A stretch of 5,912 nucleotides of DNA. Origin: JAICSD01 sp035637115 (GTDB lineage Bacteria; Acidobacteriota; Vicinamibacteria; Vicinamibacterales; 2-12-FULL-66-21). The translations under genes were made by a program, and so were the position numbers. This document shows, one piece after another, positions 1-5,338 of the stretch. The stretch lies in NCBI GenBank assembly GCA_035637115.1, contig DASPXV010000130.1, positions 1 through 5,912 of the forward strand, read 5' to 3'. The notes under the pieces were generated by a model. The model was not told where the DNA came from. It worked only from the letters and a program-made list of their open reading frames with translations, and did not search any database. Positions within the stretch are counted from its first letter, which is position 1. Every line of letters starts with the position of its first letter.

Positions 1-88
1 ATTCGACAGCGAATCGCAGGCCGAGGGTCTCCGCTTCATCGTGAGGGATGCCACGAACATCAGGGTCCTCGGTTCATCGTCCACCCTT

Positions 89-205
89 TCACAGGCGAAG
101 CGTCTCAATCAGCGCCGTCAACGCCGCGGGCTGCTGCCGTCGGCTCGGGTAGTACAAGAAGTAACCGGCGAACGGCTCGCACCAGTCTTCGAGCACGCGC
201 ACTAG
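89..205 (-). pseudogene. C-terminal remnant of a LysR-type transcriptional regulator
   Basis: Reading leftwards from the IS boundary, 38 codons end in TGA at 91-89. They begin L-V-R-V-L-E-D-W-C-E-P-F and continue with Y-F-L-Y-Y-P-S-R-R-Q, then a short helix ending T-L-R-L. This is the characteristic end of the substrate-binding domain of LysR-family regulators, whose usual form is LVRVLEDWCPPFPG...LYYPSRRQ. Such proteins are normally about 300 residues, so roughly 260 N-terminal residues, including the helix-turn-helix, are missing. The first two codons (Leu CTA, Val GTG) contain the CTAG target of the neighbouring IS701-family element. No LysR-like coding sequence resumes on the far side of that element or of the MITE-like repeat, so this is a dead remnant and not a gene merely split by one insertion. 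The family call is from recognised sequence pattern; the regulated target is unknown. Confidence 0.78.
202..205. repeat. CTAG target-site duplication, left copy
   Basis: CTAG directly abuts the left inverted repeat of the IS701-family element and matches the copy at 1631-1634. Together with flanking bases A (201) and T (1635) the pre-insertion site reads ACTAGT. Confidence 0.85.
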
Positions 206-218
206 TACGACTTTGTCA
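206..218 (+). repeat. IS701-family left terminal inverted repeat
   Basis: TACGACTTTGTCA is the exact reverse complement of 1618-1630. The transposase stop codon (TGA on the minus strand, 218-216) is embedded in this repeat. Identity between the two ends stops sharply after 13 bp. Confidence 0.9.
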
Positions 219-1532
219 GATCCGCAGTTGATGAAACCGCTGTTCGGCTTGCTTCATCCACCGCATGTAGTGAGGGCGGCTGATGAAGAGCAGCCCCGTA
301 AAGATTTCCTGTACGAAGGCGCGCGCCTGCGGAAACGTGAGCCGTGGTCCCTCGCGGGGACGCAGGCGTTCGGTCTGGAGAAACGCGTAGGCGACCGCGC
401 TGATCGCCAAGTGGTGCTGCCATCCCGGATACGACCGACCTTCGAAATGATCGAGGCCGAGTTCGGTCTTGAGGTCTTGGTAATGTTGTTCGATCGCCCA
501 GCGGTGATGCGCCAGGCGCACCAGCTGCGTGAGCGACGCCGTCGACGGCAGCGAGACCAAGTAGTGTCGACGGCGCCCGGTGGGACCGGGGCCGCGCTCG
601 CAGAGCAGCCAGATCTCGGGCGCGAGGCGTCGATGGCGCCAGTCGGTGGCCGGCGTGACACGCATCGCCGCGAAGTCGGCGTCCCACGGCGGATTGGTCC
701 CGTTGCGCCACGCGACGCGCCGCCAGGCGCGCCCCGGCAGCGCATCGCTGAGCGCGCGGACGCTGACGGGTTCGCGATCGGGCCAGCCGTCGCGCCGATT
801 GCGCGGCGGGGGTTGCTGCCGATCGACGCGCAGCGTGGGCGTCCCGCGAAACATGGTCAGCGTCGGCGAAATGCCCAAGGCATACGGCAGACGGAGCCGA
901 TGCAGGGTTTGGCGGACCATACTGTTGTCGCCGTACTCGGCGTCGGCGACCACGGCGGTCAGGGTCAGACCGGCTGCTCGCGCGCGGCGCACGAGCGTCA
1001 GGGCGAGTCGCCACTTCTCCTGAAAGTGGATGGTTGGCGGAATCCGGGCCGCCGCGCGCCGCGCCAGATCCCCGATCCACGTCTCCGGCAGATAGAGCAA
1101 CGCCCCCACCGGCCACGCGCGCTGGTTCGTCCACAGGGCGGCGGTGACGGCCACTTGGCAATTGGCGACTTTGCCCAGGGCCCCGCAGTACTGCCGCGCC
1201 ACGCCGACCGAATGCGGACCCGATTTCGGGAAGCTGGTTTCGTCGAGGATCAGAATGCCGGTACGCGCGGGCATCACGGCCCGCACGCGCCGCCACACCA
1301 CCTCGGCATCCCACGGCGCGTGCGTGATGAAGTGCTGAAACGCCTGATACGACGTCGGCTCGCTGATCCGCTCGAGCATCGCCGACATCGACTTGCGCGC
1401 GCTGTCGCCCAGCAGCCCGTCGACATACTGGCGCAACGACACGTGCTGCGCCCGATGACCGAAGCAGTCTTTGAACTGATCCAGCCAGCGCGTCAGGCGT
1501 CGCAGCAGCGCCCACGCATGTCGATCGAGCAT
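216..1532 (-). CDS. IS701-family DDE transposase
   Basis: This 438-residue protein catalyses cut-and-paste movement of the surrounding element with an RNase H-fold DDE active site. The first acidic residue is D97 in ILILDETSFPKSG, the second D197 in VVADAEYGDN. The third is E348 in HHRWAIEQHYQDLKTELGL, where R344-x3-E348-x6-K355 follows the REK spacing of the IS4-type YREK signature. The segment LDHFEGRSYPGWQHHLAISAVAYAFL (about 360-385) is typical of IS701 transposases. Length is normal and no frameshift or internal stop is present, so the enzyme looks functional. ATG at 1532 is chosen because no ATG, GTG or TTG lies in frame between it and an upstream stop; its ribosome binding site is weak, as often seen for transposases. 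Long open frames on the opposite strand and in another minus frame are GC-driven shadows. Confidence 0.93.
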   Translation of the reverse strand: MLDRHAWALLRRLTRWLDQFKDCFGHRAQHVSLRQYVDGLLGDSARKSMSAMLERISEPTSYQAFQHFITHAPWDAEVVWRRVRAVMPARTGILILDETSFPKSGPHSVGVARQYCGALGKVANCQVAVTAALWTNQRAWPVGALLYLPETWIGDLARRAAARIPPTIHFQEKWRLALTLVRRARAAGLTLTAVVADAEYGDNSMVRQTLHRLRLPYALGISPTLTMFRGTPTLRVDRQQPPPRNRRDGWPDREPVSVRALSDALPGRAWRRVAWRNGTNPPWDADFAAMRVTPATDWRHRRLAPEIWLLCERGPGPTGRRRHYLVSLPSTASLTQLVRLAHHRWAIEQHYQDLKTELGLDHFEGRSYPGWQHHLAISAVAYAFLQTERLRPREGPRLTFPQARAFVQEIFTGLLFISRPHYMRWMKQAEQRFHQLRI

Positions 1533-1617
1533 CGGGCCGCAGCGTACCGAAATCCACCAAAATGTACAATGGCCTCAATTTCGATCACTCGTAGATTCCT
1601 TCGGGAATCCTGTGAAG

Positions 1618-1630
1618 TGACAAAGTCGTA
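1618..1630 (-). repeat. IS701-family right terminal inverted repeat
   Basis: TGACAAAGTCGTA pairs perfectly with 206-218. It lies upstream of the transposase gene, so the promoter for transposase is expected between here and 1532, but no convincing -35/-10 pair was identified there. Confidence 0.9.
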
Positions 1631-1634
1631 CTAG
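1631..1634. repeat. CTAG target-site duplication, right copy
   Basis: CTAG directly abuts the right inverted repeat of the IS701-family element. Its last two bases (AG, 1633-1634) are at the same time the first two bases of the MITE-like repeat, so the IS landed at the very tip of that repeat. Confidence 0.85.
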
Positions 1635-1792
1635 TGTCCCGTCACAGTGGTTCGCGACATAAGTCCCGGGCGGCATCCCGCCTCGCGGCGTTGCTCCTCG
1701 CTCAGATACTCCCGGTATCCTCGCTCGGTCGCGCCTTGCGATCCGGGCGCCGCTCCCGGGACTTATGCCACGATCCATTGAGACGGGACACT
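1633..1792. repeat. 160-bp MITE-like palindromic element
   Basis: The ends are 38-bp inverted repeats, 1633-1670 and 1755-1792, matching at 33 of 38 positions. The outermost 11 bases (AGTGTCCCGTC) and innermost 13 (CATAAGTCCCGGG) are identical. The 84-bp centre carries a small GATAC/GTATC hairpin (1705-1709 and 1715-1719) flanked by a direct repeat TCCTCGCTC (1695-1703 and 1718-1726). No credible gene lies inside. Short length, long terminal inverted repeats and no coding capacity fit a non-autonomous transposon derivative or a large REP-type repeat; which mobilising enzyme it would use is not visible. The left tip was later hit by the IS701-family element. I see no unambiguous target duplication of its own. 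Calling it mobile is an inference; the palindrome is directly visible. Confidence 0.75.
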
Positions 1793-1808
1793 GCGTCCTT
1801 CGCAGTGT
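1788..1808. other. Perfect hairpin in the leader of the sulfatase-fold gene
   Basis: ACACTGCG (1788-1795) and CGCAGTGT (1801-1808) form an 8-bp perfect stem around a TCCTT loop. It straddles the right end of the MITE-like element and ends 17 bp before the TTG start at 1826. No T-run follows, so it does not resemble an intrinsic terminator. It could affect leader stability or translation, or be a scar of the element's insertion. Confidence 0.5.
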
Positions 1809-1816
1809 GAGATTCT

Positions 1817-1821
1817 AGGAG
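1817..1821 (+). promoter_or_regulatory. Ribosome binding site supporting a TTG start
   Basis: AGGAG lies four bases before TTG at 1826. The spacing is slightly short, but it is the only Shine-Dalgarno match near the N-terminal membrane anchor of the reading frame, and it decides the start choice. Confidence 0.55.
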
Positions 1822-1825
1822 CCGC

Positions 1826-3967
1826 TTGGCTCCTCGGATAAAGAAACTACTCGCGGTCGCTGGTCTCGCGATCGTGGCGGCCATCGCCGTGCTTGTGTGG
1901 CGATCGCGCACGGCCACGTTTGCGCTGCGTCCCGATCCGGATCAGAACGTCCTGCTCGTCACGATTGACACATTGCGGGCCGATGCCTTGTCCTCGTACG
2001 GCGGACCCGCGCACACGCCGAACCTGGATCGACTCGCCAGTCACGGCGCGCGGTTCACGTTTGCGCATTCCCACACGGTCGTCACGCTCCCTTCGCACAC
2101 GTCGATTCTGAGCGGGCTGTTGCCGTACGAGCACGGGATGCGCGACAACAGCGGATTCCGCGTCCGCCCCGGCACGCCTACACTCGCCACGCGTCTGAAG
2201 GCCAGGGGCTTCGCGACGGGAGCGTTCGTCGGCGGATTCCCGCTGACGAAACGCTTCGGCCTCACACCAGGGTTTGACGTCTATGACGACCAGATGCCGG
2301 AGACGCGCGGCGCGATCGAGGTGTCGATGCCGGAGCGCCGTGCCGACCTGGTCGTCACGCGCGCGCTCGAGTGGATGGGACGGCAGGGATCGAAATTCTT
2401 CGAGTGGGTCCATGTCTTCGATGCGCACTCACCCTATCGTCCGCCGGATGAGTTCGCCGCGCAGTACAGCACGCGGCCGTACTACGGCGAGGTTGCGTTC
2501 GTCGATCGCGCGCTGGGGCCTCTCTTCGACAAGCTCTCGACGCTGCCGCGATCCACGCTGGTGATCGTCACCGCCGATCATGGCGAGAGCCTCGGCGAGC
2601 ATGGCGAGCTGACGCACGGGATGTTCGCGTACGAGCCGACGATCCGTGTTCCACTGATCGTTGCGCGGATCGACGCGCGCTCGCCCGTGCCGACGGGAGT
2701 CGTGATCGACACGCCTGTCCGTCACGTCGACATCGTGCCGACGGTCCTGGATCTGGTCGGCGCCGGGAACGATCCTTCGCTGTCGGGCGCATCGCTGCGC
2801 GACGTCGTCGCAGGCGCGAGCACGGCGGATCGTCCGACTTATTTCGAATCGATGACGTACAACCTGGTTCGCGGGTGGGCGCCACTGCGCGGGTTGGTGG
2901 CCGAGCGCCAGAAGTACATCGATCTACCTATCCCCGAGCTCTATGACCTGCGCGCGGACGCGAAGGAAGCCACGAATCTCGCCAACGCCCAACGCGATCG
3001 TCTGCAGGTGCTGATGAATTTGCTGCGGACGTATAACGTCGCCCCGCCGAACCGTCCGGGCCGCGAAACGGCGGAAGCGTCCGCGGCGCTCCGGTCTCTC
3101 GGCTACGTCCAGGGAAGCGCGTCCGCGCGCGCCGTGTACACCGAAGCGGACGATCCGAAGCGCCTCGTTGAAATCGATCGCGACCTCCACACGGCGACGG
3201 ACCTGATGCAGAACGGGCGCCCGCAGGAAGCCGTCGCGATGCTGCAGAGCGTCATCACCCGCCGGCCGGACACGGCCGACGCCTACATTTCGCTCGCGCA
3301 CGCCTACTGGGAGGGTGGCCGTCCCGAGGAGGCGATCGCGACGCTCGAGAAGGCGCTTTCGAGCGGAGCGCCCGACCGCGACGTCCGCATCCGGCTTGGC
3401 ATTTATCTCGCGGAGAGTCACACGGATGCTCCCAAGGCAATCGCGCTGCTGCAGGGTATGTCCGCGGAGGATGTGGAGGCGCTGAACGGACTTGGTGTCG
3501 CGTATGGCGATGCGGGACGCTATGGCGACGCGATCGGCGCGTTCAAGCGCATCCTAGCGCTTGACTCGACGAATGGCCTGGCGTATCAGAACCTCGCGTC
3601 GATGGTCCTGCGCCTCGCTCTTGCGTCGAAGAGCAACGGCGATCGCGCGGCGAAGCTCCAGGAGGCCGAATCGTACGCGCGCAAGGCCATTGAGGTCGAT
3701 CCCGCGCTTGCAGACGCGTTCACCACGCTCGGCGTCGTCCTCTCGACGTCGGGCCGCAAAGCGGACGCGATCGTCAGCTGGAAGCACGCGGTGGAGCTCG
3801 ACGCGTCGCAGTTCAACGCGCTGTACAACCTGTGGTTCGAGCTCGCCGCGACTGGCCGGCGCGACGAAGCCATCGCATACGGCCGCCAGTTCGTCACGAC
3901 GGCGCCGCCCGCCTTCTTTGCTCCCGACATCGCGCGTGTCAGGCAATATCTCGGCGGCGACCGTTAG
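1826..3967 (+). CDS. Membrane-anchored sulfatase-fold hydrolase/transferase with C-terminal TPR repeats
   Basis: The 713-residue protein has basic residues (R4, K6, K7), one membrane segment (about 8-25) and then R26/R28, predicting an N-in anchor with the rest in the periplasm. Residues about 40-400 form a sulfatase/alkaline-phosphatase-superfamily domain. D48 in LLVTIDTLRAD is a metal ligand, T87 in VVTLPSHTSILSG sits at the nucleophile position, and D251-H252 in VTADHGESLGEHGELTHG plus H264 complete the metal site. H201 in FDAHSPY is another family-typical residue. Classical sulfatases carry C/S-x-P-S-R, matured to formylglycine; here it is T-L-P-S-H, as in phosphoglycerol-transferase-like relatives, so sulfatase activity is doubtful. 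Residues about 451-696 hold roughly seven TPR units, such as AYISLAHAYWEGGRPEEAIATLEKAL, for protein contacts. The substrate is unknown. The TTG start follows AGGAG and keeps the anchor. The gene is monocistronic here and convergent with the next gene. Confidence 0.88.
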   Translation: MAPRIKKLLAVAGLAIVAAIAVLVWRSRTATFALRPDPDQNVLLVTIDTLRADALSSYGGPAHTPNLDRLASHGARFTFAHSHTVVTLPSHTSILSGLLPYEHGMRDNSGFRVRPGTPTLATRLKARGFATGAFVGGFPLTKRFGLTPGFDVYDDQMPETRGAIEVSMPERRADLVVTRALEWMGRQGSKFFEWVHVFDAHSPYRPPDEFAAQYSTRPYYGEVAFVDRALGPLFDKLSTLPRSTLVIVTADHGESLGEHGELTHGMFAYEPTIRVPLIVARIDARSPVPTGVVIDTPVRHVDIVPTVLDLVGAGNDPSLSGASLRDVVAGASTADRPTYFESMTYNLVRGWAPLRGLVAERQKYIDLPIPELYDLRADAKEATNLANAQRDRLQVLMNLLRTYNVAPPNRPGRETAEASAALRSLGYVQGSASARAVYTEADDPKRLVEIDRDLHTATDLMQNGRPQEAVAMLQSVITRRPDTADAYISLAHAYWEGGRPEEAIATLEKALSSGAPDRDVRIRLGIYLAESHTDAPKAIALLQGMSAEDVEALNGLGVAYGDAGRYGDAIGAFKRILALDSTNGLAYQNLASMVLRLALASKSNGDRAAKLQEAESYARKAIEVDPALADAFTTLGVVLSTSGRKADAIVSWKHAVELDASQFNALYNLWFELAATGRRDEAIAYGRQFVTTAPPAFFAPDIARVRQYLGGDR

Positions 3968-4017
3968 GACGCATCGGAAAAACCGTGAGCGCGACGACCA
4001 CGTGAATCATGAAGCAA

Positions 4018-4033
4018 GGCGGGAAAGACCGCC
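4018..4033. other. GC-rich hairpin in the convergent intergenic region
   Basis: GGCGG (4018-4022) and CCGCC (4029-4033) can pair around a six-base loop. A second small stem, TGGTG (4041-4045) with CACCA (4052-4056), follows. They lie in the 111-bp gap between two converging genes, where a bidirectional terminator would be expected. Neither has a T-run on either strand, so a role in termination is only suggested by position. Confidence 0.3.
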
Positions 4034-4078
4034 GACTGCGTGGTGTGGTCCCACCAACTTGGCTTCGAGTGGAGGATT

Positions 4079-5248
4079 CTACTTCGGCGACGACAACTCG
4101 ATGACGTCGTAGTAGCTGCTGATATGTCCCTCTGAGTATGCCCCCAGCAGCACCGAGATCGGATTCAGGAGCGTCTGCGACCGCGGGCCGATCGGTATCG
4201 CGCCGGTCGGTCCTGGATCGGGGATGATCCGCATGACGCGCCCCTGGTTGTTGAAGAACGCGCGGATGAACGTGCTGCGGCCCGTAATCGGCAGCGCGGC
4301 GACATTGTCGTAGAACCGCTGCCACGTGTCGCCGGGCTTGAAGAGATACTGCTCGACGTTCGACGTATAGAACACACTGACCGTCGCGCGATGCAGATCC
4401 AGATACCGCGCGACTGACCGCAGCGCCTTCGGACCCGCGAAGTCTCCGACCAGCGGCACGATCAGGTTCCGCTCCTGGATGTCCCGCAGCGCCCGATAGA
4501 TCTCCTCGCTTGCGAGGTAGCTCCGCTGCATTCCATCCCCGTCGTCGGCAATCATCAGGTCGCGATAGCTCGGGAACGGCTGCCATCCGGGGCCGCGGCC
4601 GAACGAGTACCGGATCTCGGGCCCGCCGCTGTAGAACGCGCGGAACACGTAGTCGATGCCGGCCAGGTCAGCGCGCGTGAGCGCGAATCCGTGCGTGTGC
4701 TGCAGGTGAGAATAAATGTCCGCGCGGTTGCGCTCGAACGCGACGGGATCCGGCTCGACCTCCTGGAACGCGGCGAGGAGCGCGTCGGCGGTATCGTTCG
4801 CGGCGTTGCGGGCCGGCGCGGGGCGCGAGAACAGGCGAGACAGGAACTCCTCGCGCGTCGGCGACAGCTCGATCAACGCCTTGTACATCAGGTGCAGCAG
4901 CATGTTCTGCCGGCGGATGTCGACGATGAACGAGATGCGCGGCTTCAGGGAGGCGATATAGGTGAAATTCTGATCGGGACCGACGCCGACGTACGCGCTG
5001 ACCTGCCCCAGCGTCTGCTGGAGCGTCGGGATGACGTGCTGGAAAACCGTTTCGTTCGAGACGAGATTGTCGGAGCGGAAGAAGCCGTTGGGCTCGGAGA
5101 ATTCGATGACGAGCGTCCAGAACGTGCGGTCGTCGAGCCGCTGCGGAAGCGCCTCCGCAGTCGGACGCGACGTCGGCGTCAGGCACAGCAGCAGCGCGCT
5201 GATGGCAACCGCCAGGATCGCCATTTGAGAATGCCGTGCGCGGGTCAT
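4079..5248 (-). CDS. Exported protein of unknown function, LIC_10091-like family
   Basis: The 389-residue protein starts with basic residues and a hydrophobic stretch (about 9-23) and has an A-E-A signal-peptidase-I-like site at about residue 33, so export to the periplasm or beyond is predicted; LLLC is not a convincing lipobox. The mature part resembles a conserved bacterial family I associate with the LIC_10091 domain, of unknown function. Characteristic blocks are FSEPNGFFRSDNLVSNE (50-66), YVGVGPDQNFTYI (86-98), FIVDIRRQNMLLHLMYKAL (107-125), NLIVPLVGDFAGPKALR (261-277) and FYTSNVEQYLF (293-303). The G-x-G-P stretch followed by FIVDIRR recalls motifs I and II of a Rossmann-fold methyltransferase, but this is only a resemblance. 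ATG at 5248 retains the whole signal peptide; its ribosome binding site is weak. It lies 84 bp downstream of the GH31 gene on the same strand and may be cotranscribed with it. The family name is from memory; a search is needed to confirm it. Confidence 0.8.
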   Translation of the reverse strand: MTRARHSQMAILAVAISALLLCLTPTSRPTAEALPQRLDDRTFWTLVIEFSEPNGFFRSDNLVSNETVFQHVIPTLQQTLGQVSAYVGVGPDQNFTYIASLKPRISFIVDIRRQNMLLHLMYKALIELSPTREEFLSRLFSRPAPARNAANDTADALLAAFQEVEPDPVAFERNRADIYSHLQHTHGFALTRADLAGIDYVFRAFYSGGPEIRYSFGRGPGWQPFPSYRDLMIADDGDGMQRSYLASEEIYRALRDIQERNLIVPLVGDFAGPKALRSVARYLDLHRATVSVFYTSNVEQYLFKPGDTWQRFYDNVAALPITGRSTFIRAFFNNQGRVMRIIPDPGPTGAIPIGPRSQTLLNPISVLLGAYSEGHISSYYDVIELSSPK

Positions 5249-5267
5249 CGCCCGATCATAGTAACGA

Positions 5268-5287
5268 CTTCCGCCTGAAGGCGGAAG
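5268..5287. repeat. Strong REP-like hairpin between the two minus-strand genes
   Basis: CTTCCGCC (5268-5275) and GGCGGAAG (5280-5287) form a perfect 8-bp stem around a TGAA loop. It sits 19 bp upstream of the exported-protein start and merges with the adjacent GCTACAG repeat array. No T-run follows on either strand. Such short hairpins between genes are typical of dispersed REP-type repeats; it could also act as an mRNA stabiliser or processing site after the GH31 gene. Confidence 0.65.
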
Positions 5288-5338
5288 CTACAGAGGGGAG
5301 CTACAGGAAGCCACAGCGGGAGCTGCAGGAAGCTACAG
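5283..5338. repeat. Five imperfect tandem units of GAAGCTACAG type
   Basis: Units of 10-11 bp, each ending in a variant of AGCTACAG, lie at 5283-5293, 5296-5306, 5307-5316, 5318-5328 and 5329-5338. They alternate between GGGAGC and GAAGC forms, giving a 22-bp higher-order repeat (5296-5317 compared with 5318-5339). The last unit overlaps the 3' end of the GH31 gene: its CTA at 5333-5335 is the TAG stop codon on the minus strand. There is no spacer structure like a CRISPR array. Confidence 0.7.

Larger units (their letters stand above)
206..1630 (-). mobile_element. Complete IS701-family insertion sequence, 1425 bp
   Basis: The element is bounded by perfect 13-bp terminal inverted repeats (TACGACTTTGTCA at 206-218 and its reverse complement at 1618-1630). 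The tetranucleotide CTAG lies immediately outside both ends (202-205 and 1631-1634). IS701-family elements are known to target YTAG and duplicate it, and the enclosed transposase is of that family, so ends, duplication and gene agree. Length is normal for the family. The single transposase gene fills nearly the whole element; its stop codon lies inside the left repeat, and about 100 bp of leader separate its start from the right repeat. Intact ends and an intact gene suggest a recent, possibly still mobile copy. Confidence 0.92.

Noticed and set aside
1..60. Possible start of a minus-strand gene at ATG 60-58, open to the window edge
   Set aside because: Only 20 codons are visible, with a mediocre GAGGA upstream and no recognisable family, so it cannot be supported. 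Nothing else was seen in 1-88.
1..205. Plus-strand frame open from the window edge to TAG at 203-205
   Set aside because: It is antisense to the LysR remnant over most of its length and has no recognisable pattern; the minus-strand LysR reading is far stronger.
202..1578. Second long minus-strand frame of 458 codons overlapping the transposase
   Set aside because: Out-of-frame shadow of the DDE transposase rich in Ala and Arg; the transposase frame carries all catalytic motifs.
213..1634. Long plus-strand open frame of 473 codons across the IS
   Set aside because: It is antisense to the transposase, of low-complexity Arg/Gly/Pro-rich composition, and matches no family I recognise. It arises from high GC content.
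1736..1768. Promoter-like TTGCGA and TTATGC inside the MITE-like repeat
   Set aside because: The spacing is about 21 bp and the -10 match is poor, so it is not a credible promoter.
1575..1778. 67-codon minus-strand frame across the IS end and MITE-like repeat
   Set aside because: It spans two unrelated elements and the IS junction, so it cannot be an ancestral gene.
3968..4078. tRNA or small RNA gene in the convergent gap
   Set aside because: Only short weak stems are present; no cloverleaf, no T-loop GTTCRA motif and no terminator T-run were found.
5252..5263. TACTAT as a -10 box just upstream of the exported-protein gene
   Set aside because: The match is partial, no acceptable -35 lies at normal spacing, and the region is occupied by the hairpin repeat.
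4691..5278. 195-codon plus-strand frame antisense to the exported protein
   Set aside because: Shadow of the minus-strand gene, rich in Arg, Glu and Gln, with no signal peptide or family pattern; the minus-strand frame has both.
5283..5338. CRISPR array
   Set aside because: Units are 10-11 bp, nearly contiguous and imperfect, with no unique spacers.
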